Below are positions 35,593-46,801 of a stretch of 64,000 nt of DNA, in pieces. The stretch covers positions 1,984,001 through 2,048,000 of the forward strand of contig NC_089180.1 in NCBI RefSeq assembly GCF_947507565.1, given 5' to 3'. A program made the position numbers and the translations under genes. Below the pieces are notes generated by a model. That model made no database searches and had not been told where the DNA came from. It saw nothing but the letters and a program-made list of their open reading frames with translations. Origin of the DNA: Oscarella lobularis. Taxonomy: Eukaryota > Porifera > Homoscleromorpha > Homosclerophorida > Oscarellidae. Every line of letters begins with the position of its first letter. Within the stretch, counting starts at the first letter, position 1.

Positions 35593-36330
35593 TGCACCTT
35601 TTTACTAGATAAGAAGTCCAAGGCCTTTTGCACGTTTTCAAGTTCGTGAATTCTCAAGTTTCCTTTAGCTGAAACCAACGTATTATTTCGCGCCCAAATT
35701 ATTTTTCGTTTCCTACCCATTGCACCAAGCTTTTCCCCGGAAATACTTTCCAGGAGTTTCATGAGAACGCGACCGTCTTGCAAATCAGCAAAAAGATCCC
35801 GTACAGCCATGGATTTCTATTGGCGGAAGAGCGTTCTCCGTATCAGGCAATATAACATTGCTTATGGCGTATCTAACTAACGATCTAAGCACTGGAGTGC
35901 CCGCTCACAAAAGCGCGCCTCGGAGCATACGTCACAGCCAAAACAAAACATGCGCGCAAACGCCCCTAAAGCGAACGGGTTTCGTAGGAAAAACGACAAG
36001 GAAAGTACAAAATAAAGAAATCACAGTGTATCTTTTCTAGCATGCAGCATACGCAAATTCGCGAAAATCGTATGCGCTTCGTACCGGCACGGAGTTTATC
36101 CACTTCGAGAATGTCTTGTCTTCTGTTGGGTTTGTACGCGCTGCGTCTGCAGCTTGAGCCGCTGCTGCTCGAAGTCCTGAAGCAAGTGCAACGAAGCAAT
36201 CGAACTGCAGGAGCCTAACGACTAAAAATAGCACGACACCTCTCTTTTTAAAGCAAATCGCTTACTTTTTCGCCGCTTTCGACTGAGCCGAAGCTGTAGA
36301 AAGTGTCTTCTCAGAAGATCTGAAGTGATG
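35593..36330 (-). pseudogene. Beta-spectrin-like actin-binding N-terminus, broken
   Basis: Minus-strand exons encode ITSDLLRRHFLQLRLSRKRR, then SIASLHLLQDFEQQRLKLQ, and in a shifted frame KTFSKWINSVP. A further exon gives VRDLFADLQDGRVLMKLLES plus LRIHELENVQKALDFLSSKK. This is the linker and first half of the CH1 domain of beta-spectrin. A tandem 5-bp duplication (TGTCT TGTCT on the plus strand, 36112-36121) sits exactly where VQTQQKT should continue into FSKW and shifts the frame. The rest of CH1, CH2 and the spectrin repeats are absent. Related spectrin repeats at 11262-13545 need not be the same gene. Confidence 0.6.
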
Positions 36331-36758
36331 TCACGGCCCGGATCAACGGCCACGGTGTCCCCGTATGATTAATCCTTTTAGAGCGGAACGGCAGACTGTA
36401 GTTCCTCGGATCGTCGTTCGTCGTTATGTACGTCGGTTGAACCGTTCGACAAGCAGCCCGGACCGATCGGGTCCTCACAACAGGGACAGCGACGCGTCAA
36501 GTGTCTTGTCGACCGCTGAACCAATGAACTTCGCTGTAAAGGTAAATCGACACATTCGCTGCAACTTCGACGCAGTCACGCAGAACAACACACTTTTACA
36601 ATAGTACTCGGGTACAACAGGAGAGACTTACAGCTCGTTGTAAACGCCCCCCCATTAGCAGCCTAACGACCCATGCGAATAGCGTTTTTTCCCCTTAGTA
36701 TTTGGGTTCTTCCGAAGAGGAGCGGGCAGGAAGTGTGCGAATCCGTCGTGGCATCTTT
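36331..36758. other. Possible exon remnants, unassigned
   Basis: A plus-strand frame at 36365-36604 encodes basic and Ser-rich sequence ending at a possible donor (GCTGTAAAG|GTAAAT). I cannot support it as a gene. Confidence 0.3.
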
Positions 36759-36825
36759 CTATGGCGCGCGATCAGTGCCAAAAATCCTGTGCAAGCGCAT
36801 AACGCTTTTTGATTTAGCCGCTTGT

Positions 36826-37632
36826 GGATTATATTAAGCCGCTTTTGGATCCAGCCGCTCTTGGATTAAGCCGCTTTTGGATTAAGCCGCTCTTGGATTA
36901 AGCCGCTTTTGGATTAAGCCGCTTTTGGATTAAGCCGCTCTTGGATTAAGCCGCTCTTGGATTAAGCCGCTCTTGGATTAAGCCGCTCTTGGATTAAGCC
37001 GCTTGTGGATTAGGCTGCTTTTGGATTAAGCCGCTCTTGGATTAAGCCGCTTTTGGATTAAGCCGCTCTTGGATTAAGCCGCTCTTGGATTACTTGGATT
37101 AAGCCGCTCTTGGATTAAGCCGCTCTTGGATTAAGCCGCTTTTAGATTAAGCCGCTCTTGGATTAAGCCGCTTTTGGATTAAGCCGCTTTTGGATTAAGC
37201 CGCTCTTGGATTAAGCCGCTCTTGGATTAAGCTGCTCTTGGATTAAGCCGCTTTTGGATTAAGCCGCTTTTGGATTAAGCCGCTCTTGGATTAAGCCGCT
37301 TTTGGATTAAGCCGCTTTTGGATTAATTAAGCCGCTCTTGGATTAAGCCGCTTTTGGATTAAGCCGCTCTTGGATTAAGCCGCTTTTGGATTAAGCCGCT
37401 TTTGGATTAAGCCGCTCTTGGATTAAGCCGCTCTTGGATTAAGCTGCTCTTGGATTAAGCCGCTCTTGGATTAAGCCGCTTTTGGATTAAGCCGCTTTTG
37501 GATTAAGCCGCTCTTGGATTAAGCCGCTCTTGGATTAAGCTGCTCTTGGATTAAGCCGCTTTTGGATTAAGCCGCTCTTGGATTAAGCCGCCCTTGAATT
37601 AAGCCGCTCTTGGATTAAGCCGCTTTGGGATT
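36826..37632. repeat. 16-bp array, left arm
   Basis: About 50 copies of AAGCCGCTCTTGGATT or AAGCCGCTTTTGGATT, all in one orientation. Confidence 0.95.
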
Positions 37633-37686
37633 CTTTTGTATTTTGGTGCACGTGGCATTCACGCGCATGCGCGTACGCGGTTAGCC

Positions 37687-38724
37687 ATGGACGAAGAGGA
37701 CAAAGAAAGGATTTTGAAGGCCGTTTCGTGTTTATCAGATGCTGTTGCTGGAGCGAAGAGTGTTACAGGTCAATTGTGATTCAGTACATTACATTTCATT
37801 GCTGATACATCTCTTTTCGCAGCTGTGGGAGCTTCCGCAGCGCCTAATTTGTCGTTGAATGTCCAAGAGGGAAAACGTTCTTCGTCTACGCCCTCTACTC
37901 GCCATTCAGATCATTTTACTGCAGGGGCGTCGTCGAACAGTCGCTTGCGTCACGGTACATCCACTGCGTCAGCAAACGATAAGCCAAAGTGCATTTCAAC
38001 GCTGAATTTTGGTCTCTTTTTCTAATTCGTTCTTCTTTATAGAACTGTAGCCTCAGAGCACGCTCAACTTTTCAATTACAAGCCACGTGCCGCTCACGGG
38101 TCGTCACGCTCTGGTCGTCTCGGCAAAAGACGAAAACTGTCGTCTTTCGCGACAAGAGAGTGGCGTGTCATTTTTGTGTGCCTGGCGAGTCCGCGAGCGT
38201 CTGAAATCCCGTTAGCAGACATGTCCGTGAAACTTCAGCGCGCAGGGTTGGGGGAGAAAGAGCTAAGCATTCCCGTCACGGCTGATGCGGCGGAGGTGCA
38301 CGATATCATAGTAGACGCCTTCCCCGTCTTGAAAAATACCGGATACGAACTTCTGAGGACAATGGGACATGGAAACAAAGATTTCACTCTGATTGGCCAA
38401 GTAAGCTCTGCGGATGTCTTGAAGGTTGGCTTGAAGAAGGCCAAGTGTTATTTGTTATTTACCCAAAGTATTCCTCTTTCCCTAGATAACACAATAGGCG
38501 CTAGCCCAACAGACGTCTTCATTTTTGTCACTGGTTCCAGGTCTGTTCCTCCGACAGGAATGAAGAGCTGGACAGTCAAGTTTACCGACAAATCCGTGGT
38601 GCCTTCAGCTCACACGTGCAATCTCGTTCTCACGCTGCCCACAGCTCATAGCAACGACAAAGAGACATTCTTCAAAAATCTTACACTTGGCTTCCTCAGC
38701 CATTCCTTCTTTGGTCAGGCTTGA
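37687..38724 (+). CDS. Short HECT-type E3 ubiquitin ligase-like gene (G2E3-like)
   Basis: Three exons (37687-37768, 37823-37954, 38051-38724) join in phase to 295 residues, from ATG 37687 (MDEEDKERILKAVSCLSD) to TGA 38722-38724. The middle has FNYKPRAAHGSS, RRKLSS and the block KLQRAGLGEKELSIPV, then AFPVLKNTGYELLRT. This block is found ahead of HECT domains in G2E3-like genes of invertebrates and fish. The C-terminus (VPPTGMKSWTVKF, then PSAHTCNLVLTLPTAHS, then GFLSHSFFG) matches a HECT C-lobe including the T-C that would carry the thioester cysteine. The large N-lobe that binds E2 is missing, so it may be a mini-protein with regulatory or no ligase activity. The frame is undamaged, unlike many neighbours, and the gene lies inside a repeat-armed element. 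Confidence 0.7.
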
Positions 38725-38984
38725 AGTACGTCGAGAGATCGACGACACGTAATGAGCAATCTAAAACTTTCCATGTTGACCGCAAGTTGTTCTTGGTAAA
38801 ATAATGATATTCGACCGTTCATTTTGGTCATCATCCGTTTATTTTAAATGAAAGCAGTTCAAATTAATATTAAGTGCATTTTCCACTGAGCTATGCAATG
38901 CAATGCCGATCATACAATCATACGGGCACTTTGCTTGTGAAATGGCGGATGTGCGCAGAACCGTGTTAAACCTTCTTTCGTCCG

Positions 38985-40050
38985 TTTCGGCTTAATCCAA
39001 AAGCAGCCTAATCCACAAGCAGCTTAATCCAAGAGCGGCTTAAGCCGCTCTTGGATTAAGCCGCTTTTAGATTAAGCCGCTCTTGGATTAAGCCGCTTTT
39101 AGATTAAGCCGCTCTTGGATTAAGCCGCTTTTGGATTAAGCCGCTCTTGGATTAAGCCGCTCTTGGATTAAGCTGCTTGTGGATTATAGGCTGCTTTTGG
39201 ATTAAGCCGCTCTTGGATTAAGCTGCTTGTGGATTAGGCTGCTTTTGGATTAAGCCGCTCTTGGATTAAGCCGCTTTTGGATTAAGCCGCTCTTGGATTA
39301 AGCCGCTCTTGGATTAAGCCGCGCTCTTGGATTAAGCCGCTCTTGGATTAAGCCGCTTTTAGATTAAGCCGCTCTTGGATTAAGCCGCTTTTGGATTAAG
39401 CCGCTCTTGGATTAAGCCGCTCTTGGATTAAGCTGCTTGTGGATTATAGGCTGCTTTTGGATTAAGCCGCTCTTGGATTAAGCTGCTTGTGGATTAGGCT
39501 GCTTTTGGATTAAGCCGCTCTTGGATTAAGCCGCTTTTGGATTAAGCCGCTCTTGGATTAAGCCGCTCTTGGATTAAGCCGCTTTTGGATTAAGCCGCTC
39601 TTGGATTAAGCCGCTCTTGGATTAAGCCGCTTTTAGATTTAAGATGAAGCCGCTCTTGGATTAAGCCGCTCTTGGATTAAGCCGCTTGTGGATTAGGCTG
39701 CTTTTGGATTAATCCAAGAGCGGCTTAATCCAAGAGCGGCTTCATCTTAAACCGGCATATAATCTAAAAGCGGCTTAATCCAAGAGCGGCTTAATCCAAG
39801 AGCGGCTTAATCCAAGAGCGGCTTAATCCAAAAGCGGCTTAATCCAAGAGCGGCTTAATCCAAAAGCAGCCTAATCCACAAGCAGCTTAATCCAAGAGCG
39901 GCTTAATCCAAAAGCAGCCTAATCCACAAGCAGCTTAATCCAAGAGCGGCTTAATCCAAGAGCGGCTTAATCCAAAAGCGGCTTAATCCAAGAGCGGCTT
40001 AATCTAAAAGCGGCTTAATCCAAGAGCGGCTTAATATAATTCACAAGCGG
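38985..40050. repeat. 16-bp array, right arm with inversions
   Basis: Same unit as the left arm. Orientation changes at about 39042 (inverted to direct) and 39712 (direct to inverted). A block of about 260 bp within the direct part is duplicated (39042-39290 and 39305-39540). The inverted part pairs with the left arm. Confidence 0.95.
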
Positions 40051-40099
40051 CTAAATCTAAAAGCGTTATGCGCTTGCACGGGATTTTTGGCACTGATCG

Positions 40100-40374
40100 C
40101 GCGCGCCATAGTTTGCTAGGTCGTGCGACTTCGTCTCGGCGCGTACGAGTCGCCAGATGTTTTCCGCGTGTTGTCGCGTCGTTTTCGACTTTTTCCTTGA
40201 TCGGTTCGTCACACCGGTGCATTTTGGCGCGCTGTAGCTTCTGTAGCACAAGATCGTCAAGAAAATCAAGCAAAGAACGAGAAGAAACAATTTTGTTGTT
40301 GATTTTCGGCGCTGCGCCTGCGCACAGTAGCTTGCGGAGCTTGTGGGCGGGGGGAACGTAGCATGTTCTCCCAA
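40100..40374 (-). CDS. Possible type II membrane protein first exon (weak)
   Basis: From ATG at 40374 the frame encodes a short polar head, a hydrophobic KLFLLVLCLIFLTILCY anchor and a basic stem (NRSRKKSKTTRQH). This resembles Golgi enzyme N-termini, but there is no catalytic domain and the frame runs into the foldback terminus. It could be chance. Confidence 0.25.
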
Positions 40375-40750
40375 AGATCTACAGTCACATTCTAATTAAA
40401 ATCCCCGGCAAAAATAGCCGAAGGAATGAATAATTAAAATCTTGGGTATAACTGCCTAATTAAGGTAGCAAGGGTACTAGAGTGTCGGAATATTAAAAAC
40501 ATAAAATTCGCTAAAAAAACACGTTGGAGTATGTTCTCTCTATTTTACAATAAGTACAGCCTGTTGTCGTGAAGGAACGCGTGGAACGTCCGGTCTTCCG
40601 AGAGCGGGTCTTATCTAACGCGCGTTACTTAAGAGAAAATAGGCTTTTTTCGGCGTTTTCTTACACGAGATGATATATTTTGAGTTACGTAAGAATAAAG
40701 ATATTACAATAATCTAAGTATTTTGTTAAATAATGGAGCCGACCACCACA
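40375..40750. other. Intergenic, nothing recognised
   Basis: AT-rich unique DNA up to element C. Confidence 0.4.
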
Positions 40751-40809
40751 GTTGTACGGGTGGAGCCCGTATAACGACGGAGGGAGGCTCTCTCAAACGT
40801 GATCTTAGG

Positions 40810-41282
40810 AACAGGAGGGACAAACCACTGCGCATGTGTAGGTTGCTAGGAGGATTTATAGGCTTTCGGCGCGTTTTTCTAAGACTATGCTGGATTCCTC
40901 CCCGTTACGCCAGCGGAGTAAGGTCTTTTCTGGCCCAATGCGCACTCTGTGATAGAGCGATCCATCGAAAGACAGACACACACTGCGCGGGACAGAGAAT
41001 GACGTAGCGAATCATTGTGAGATCAAGTAGCAAATTCGTCCAGCTGAGGCGCGAAATGTGAAACTAGGCCCTATAAACGAATCTAGCGCGTTTGACACGT
41101 ACACAGAAGCGTGCACAGTCGATTTCATTCGCAAAGTTGCGATTTGGGGCGATTTCAAACGTTGTTCCCTAGTTTCTCGAAACCGGTCGGTCTAAATTTT
41201 TTTGCGGTCGGGGTCAAATCGGTAGAGAATTTATCAATCTTTTGTTTGGCAGACGTCTTTCCCTTAGGCAGTCCTTCCTGTT
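40810..41282. mobile_element. Insertion Z in element C
   Basis: A 473-bp segment absent from copy B. Ends are AACAGGAGGGAC and GTCCTTCCTGTT (inverted), flanked by CTTAGG on both sides (40804-40809 and 41283-41288). Its inner GCGCATGTGTAGGTTGCTAGG resembles the subterminal part of X, suggesting related families. Confidence 0.65.
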
Positions 41283-41607
41283 CTTAGGCCGTCTGTATGT
41301 ATGTCTGTTCGTAACGCTCGGTATTGTGACGTAACTTAAAAACCCGTTTTTTCGTACAGCGCATGCGTGACATAGGGCCCAAAACGGTGACCCAAAAAAG
41401 GCGATTTACGGCGCGAATAAAGCGTTTTTTCTTTCATAAACGGAAAAATGCTTAGAAACCCCCGTTTCCAATTGATCTGTGCTATTTTCCGATTTATAAA
41501 TGCGCTGAGAAACCGAAACGGCAGTTTTGATTGTCACGCTCTGACGTCACAATCAAAACGTATCCACTCATGTACAGTATGTGGGTGGGTATGTACGCGT
41601 GTACGGG

Positions 41608-43245
41608 CAGAGATAGAGAAGGAGAGGGATATGAAACTCCGGGTCACGTGATCTATTTAGCTGAGTAGAGGGGCAGGACGGACTTTCAAACGCGCATGCT
41701 CTAACAACAATCGAGTATTAGCCAATTGCACATATCCATGTTTCAAATCGCGTTCGCTAACGCCCCTTTGAAGTAAATAGGCGTGAGTTCGAACGGGCTA
41801 AGCTCGAACTTCCCTCAAATAGACACTTCGATGTAGTAGCTTTAATATAAGCTCCACGCGTTTTTTTTTCGGGGGTACGCGTTTTGAGAAAAACGGGTTG
41901 GAAAGTTTTTGGCAAGCGATCTTCTTCTAGCGAGTTTCGAAACGCTTTGATTTTTGGTGTAGCTGCATTTTAGGCAGCCCTTCGAATGTTCCTGGTCTCG
42001 AAATTGCGATATTTTACTTGTTTGTAGCCGAAAATCAAACCAAAAGAAAGGGGGCCCGTTTCGATTTAGACAGTTCGTTATGTTTCTAAAATCTAAAACG
42101 TGAGTGTCATCAAATTGACAACAAATTAGAGTGTAATTGATGGGCACAAGTTTCGCGAATTTGCCGTTGCGATAGAACTTTCGCTAAAGCGGGACCCACG
42201 CTAAATCCGCCCGCGACCTAGTGCGTAATTGATTTTCTTTGCGTTTTTCTCTCAAAGAATAGAGAAACTATATCGCTAGATTACCAAACCAGCGCGTTTA
42301 GAGAACTTTCTATGGGTCGTACGAAACCTAGCAACCGAGCATGCGCGTTTGAAAGTCCGTCCTGCCGAGTAGAGGTCTGTCGCCCTTTTTACCCGGATGT
42401 GCTCGTAACGAAGGCGGCTATTTGTACTGTTTATCTGAGAGCTACGGTCTTCAAAAGCCTAGAAACCAGTGCGCTAGAGAAAATCTACCCAGCCCTACGT
42501 GTAACGAATCATAAAACCACGGAAGACGCGCCCGTTATATGCAGAGATTCACCTTATGATCCCATCGATCTTCGCTTTTCGTTTATTTTTATCATCAATA
42601 TTTCTCTGCTACTTGCGAAGATGTAAGCAAAGCTTTCGAGGCATCACAACTATAATAGAGCTATAGCTAGAGTGGAAAATCCTACAACGTCGGAGTTAGG
42701 AAAAAAATTATTATCTCCTTCAGTAGAAGAAATATTGGATAAGATCAGGCACAAGTCTCTTCACAGATAAATGATCTACGCGGGTAAAATAGTTGCGAAC
42801 AAACTCGCCGAATGTTCTTGCTACAGGAGGGAGCAAAGGGTGACGTGGCGAAAACGCCTATTTTGCTGTTTATCAGCGGAACGGCAGATTCCAGCCTCAA
42901 GAGTTGAGCCTATGTCTATTCTCCGACCCTTGTGCTTTTGTTTGGGCCCATTTGCAAGAATATTGGCGGTCGCAAAAAAGCGCAGGAGGGAGCAAAAGTC
43001 CATTTCGCATAACGCGCGCGTCTACCGTCGTTTTATGCATCGTTACGCGTAGGACTGGGCAGGGTTTCTCTAGCGACACTTGTTTCCAGGCTTCCGAAAG
43101 GTCGTACCGAACATTTTCTCTCAAATGTAGTACAAATAGCCGCCTACGTCACGAGCACATCCGGGTAAAAAGGGCAACAGACCTCCACTCAGCTAAATAG
43201 ATCACGTGACCCGGAGTTTCATATCCCTCTCCTTCTCTATCTCTG
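41608..43245. mobile_element. Foldback element Y in element C
   Basis: Long inverted ends: CAGAGATAGAGAAGGAGAGG at 41608 is mirrored at 43245. The match continues through GTCACGTGATCTATTTAGCT, CCCTTTTTACCCGGATGTGC and GCTATTTGTACT to about 42541 / 43016, giving arms of roughly 230-270 bp. GTACGGG flanks it on both sides (41601-41607 and 43246-43252), and one copy of GTACGGG stands at this site in element B. No transposase seen. Confidence 0.7.
41672..42366. mobile_element. TIR element X nested in Y
   Basis: 695 bp with 30-bp terminal inverted repeats beginning GGCAGGACGGACTTTCAAAC and continuing GCGCATGCTC. A 9-bp duplication GAGTAGAGG occurs at 41663-41671 and 42367-42375. The opposite arm of Y, which lacks X, shows the site with a single copy (reads GAGTGGAGG). 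A 9-bp duplication suggests the Mutator-like group; no transposase is encoded. Confidence 0.8.
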
Positions 43246-43550
43246 GTACGGGTAACAGGAAATATGACCCGTACACATGCATATGTCTTCAAATATTTTG
43301 CAAATTATGAAATACAATACAGTACGTCAGAAAAGCGTGTAATTAGAAAAACATTGCAATTATGTAGGTATGTACAGTATGTACGTACAGGACTAAGCTG
43401 TAGGGGCTAAGGGCAGGGATTACTACAGTACGTGTATATGTGGCAACATAAAATTTATGACGCCACACTATGTAATGCACTCGCGTACTGTAAGCGGTGG
43501 GAGGCTCTGCATGATGGCAACACGGTGAACACCGGGCCATCATTCTCTAG

Positions 43551-44189
43551 TTATATTTCTGTATGAGGTCGTTTTGGCAGAAAAATGGAAATTGTGAACA
43601 GGCATATATATATACTGTATGTATACTGTATGTATATATATAGATCTTTGGGCCCGTAACTCGAAAAACTACTACAACCGTTTGCCTTACTTCGAGGAAG
43701 GTTTTCGTTCTTTCAACGGCCATTTTCCCAATAGACGTCGGAGACAAACGCGATCGCCGGACATCACTAGACTCAACTACGAAGCGGTTTTGCGAACCGT
43801 TGCGCCATTCGAAAGAAACGGCTCGATTTCGGCTTTTCGCGGCCGATTTTTGATAAAAATGGACTCTATTTTGACATATACGCGACGAATCGACAAAACC
43901 TCTCGTAGTTGAGTCAAGCGATGCCATCGCGTTCGATGCGGCTAATCGCCGATAACGGCCGTTCAAAGGACGAAAAAACGCCGAAAACGGCTGTTTTTCG
44001 GCGCTATTGCTAAACGCAGCCGATCGGTGCGGTTAGCTACGCTTCGTGTATCGTTTTCGCACCGGCCGTCCTCTGTTTACACACCGTTGCTAGTCTTCAT
44101 GCTAAGTACGCGTTCCATGCCCAAAAATGCAAGAAGGAACGCCTCTTCCTGGTAACCCTAACCACGCCCCTAGCAACCCCCCTTGCACA
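43551..44189. other. Intergenic with short TA-rich and inverted motifs
   Basis: Contains a TATATA/ACTGTATGTA tract near 43600. An inverted pair (AGACTCAACTACGA near 43771 and TCGTAGTTGAGTC near 43903) suggests another small element, but ends are not defined. No gene. Confidence 0.4.
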
Positions 44190-46650
44190 GACAGAAAACA
44201 TAATGAGTACCTTCAACAGAAAACATAATGAGTACCTTCAACAGAAAACATAATGAGTACCTTCAACAGAAAACATAATGAGTACCTTCAACAGAAAACA
44301 GAAAACATATTGAGTACCTACAACAGAAAACAGAAAACATATTGAGTACGTTCAACAGAAAACATATTGAATACGTTTAACAGAAAACATAATGAGTACC
44401 TTCAACAGAAAACATATTGAGTACCTTCAACAGAAAACGTAATGAGTACCTTCAACAGAAAACATATTGAGTACCTTCAACAGAAAACAGAAAACATATT
44501 GAGTACGTTCAACAGAAAACAGAAAACAGATTGAGACCTACAACAGAAAACAGAAAACATTGAGTACCTACAACAGAAAACAGAAAACATATTGAGTACC
44601 TTCAACAGAAAACATATTGAGTACCTTCAACAGAAAACAGAAAACATATTGAGTACCTTCAACAGAAAACAGAAAACATATTGAGTACGTTCAACAGAAA
44701 ACAGAAAACAGATTGAGACCTACAACAGAAAACAGAAAACATATTGAGTACGTTCAACAAAAAACATATTGAATACGTTTAACAGAAAACATAATGAGTA
44801 CCTTCAACAGAAAACATATTGAGTACCTTCAACAGAAAACGTAATGAGTACCTTCAACAGAAAACATATTGAGTACCTTCAACAGAAAACAGAAAACATA
44901 TTGAGTACGTTCAACAGAAAACAGAAAACAGATTGAGACCTACAACAGAAAACAGAAAACATTGAGTACCTACAACAGAAAACAGAAAACATATTGAGTA
45001 CCTTGAACAGAAAACATATTGAGTACCTTCAACAGAAAACAGAAAACATATTGAGTACCTTCAACAGAAAACATATTGAGTACCTTCAACAGAAAACAGA
45101 AAACATATTGAGTACGTTCAACAGAAAACAGAAAACAGATTGAGACCTACAACAGAAAACATATTGAATACGTTTAACAGAAAACATAATGAGTACCTTC
45201 AACAGAAAACATAATGAGTACCTTCAACAGAAAACATATTGAGTACCTTCAACAGAAAACAGAAAACATATTGAGTACGTTCAACAGAAAACAGAAAACA
45301 GATTGAGACCTACAACAGAAAACAGAAAACATTGAGTACCTACAACAGAAAAAGAAAACAGATTGAGTACACTGTACCTACCACAGAAAACAGAAAACAT
45401 ATTGAGTACGTTCAACAGAAAACATATTGAATACGTTTAACAGAAAACATAATGAGTACCTTCAACAGAAAACATATTGAGTACCTTCAACAGAAAACGT
45501 AATGAGTACCTTCAATAGAAAACATATTGAGTACCTTCAACAGAAAACAGAAAACATATTGAGTACGTTCAACAGAAAACATATTGAATACGTTTAACAG
45601 AAAACATAATGAGTACCTTCAACAGAAAACATATTGAGTACCTTCAACAGAAAACAGAAAACATATTGAGTACCTACAACAGAAAACAGAAAACATATTG
45701 AGTACGTTCAACAGAAAACATATTAAATACGTTTAACAGAAAACATATTGAGTACCTTCAACAGAAAACAGAAAACATATTGAGTACGTTCAACAGAAAA
45801 CAGAAAACAGATTGAGACCTACAACAGAAAACAGAAAACATTGAGTACCTACAACAGAAAACAGAAAACATATTGAGTACGTTCAACAGAAAACATATTG
45901 AATACGTTTAACAGAAAACATAATGAGTACCTTCAACAGAAAAAATATTGAGTACCTTTAACAGAAAACAGAAAACATATTGAGTACCTACAACAGAAAA
46001 CAGAAAACATATTGAGTACGTTCAACAGAAAACATATTGAATACGTTTAACAGAAAACATAATGAGTACCTTCAACAGAAAACATATTGAGTACCTTCAA
46101 CAGAAAACAGAAAACACATTCAGTACCTTCAACAGAAAACATATTGAGTACCTAAAACAGAAAACATATTGAGTACCTTCAACAGAAAACATATTGAGTA
46201 CCTACAACAGAAAACACATTGAGTACCTACAACAGAAAACACATTGAGTACCTTCAACAGAAAACACATTCAGTACCTTCAATAGAAAACATATTGAGTA
46301 CCTAAAACAGAAAACATATTGAGTACCTACAACAGAAAACACATTCAGTACCTTCAACAGAAACATTGAGTACCTACAACAGAAAACACATTGAGTACCT
46401 GAAACAGAAAACAGATTGAGTACCTACAACCGAAAACACATTCAGTACCTTCAACAGAAAACATATTGAGTACCTAAAACAGAAAACACATTGAGTACCT
46501 ACAACAGAAAACACATTGAGTACCTACAACAGAAAACACATTGAGTACCTTCAACAGAAAACACATTGAGTACCTTCAACAGAAAACATATTGAGTACGT
46601 TCAACAGAAAACACATTCAGTACCTACAACAGAAAACACATTGAGTAACT
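44190..46650. repeat. 25-bp satellite array
   Basis: About 90 units of CAGAAAACATATTGAGTACC plus TTCAA, with frequent duplication of an inner ACAGAAA motif. Variants occur in recurring series, showing higher-order expansion. Confidence 0.95.
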
Positions 46651-46801
46651 TCAACTTGTGCTTCCTTTTGTCAAATCTTCTCTCGCTCGCATTGTTAGCT
46701 GGGCTCAGGCTGGAGTCGATCCAAAGATAATGGGCACAGGACCCATGTACCAGCTATTAGGAATGCAGTAAGGGTCTATATATAGAAATCGCATCTATAT
46801 A

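Larger units (their letters stand above)
36759..40111. mobile_element. 3.35-kb foldback-type element enclosing a HECT gene
   Basis: The ends are inverted copies over about 85 bp: CTATGGCGCGCGATCAGTGC at 36759 and its reverse complement ending at 40111, with only a few differences. Just inside each end the 16-bp repeat starts, direct at the left (36826-37632) and inverted at the right (39713-40050). The enclosed unique DNA (37633-38986) is the HECT-type gene. Terminal repeats made of short tandem subrepeats are the hallmark of Foldback/Galileo-type DNA transposons. No transposase and no clear target duplication are visible, so a local inverted duplication is the alternative. Confidence 0.6.
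40751..43550 (+). mobile_element. Helitron-like element C, carrying three insertions
   Basis: Begins GTTGTACGGGTGGAGCCCGT like copy B. It ends with GGTGGGAGGCTCTGCATGAT, the ATGATGGC/GCCATCAT hairpin and TCTCTAG followed by T. Removing Z (40810-41282) and Y (41608-43245, which itself contains X) leaves a sequence colinear with copy B. Confidence 0.6.

Noticed and set aside
36826-37632. Possible CRISPR-like array
   Set aside because: The 16-bp units are directly adjacent without unique spacers; all arrays here are satellites in a eukaryotic context.
43619-43912. 97-codon frame near the TA-rich tract
   Set aside because: No homology or splice context; lies in a region with inverted motifs likely from a small element.
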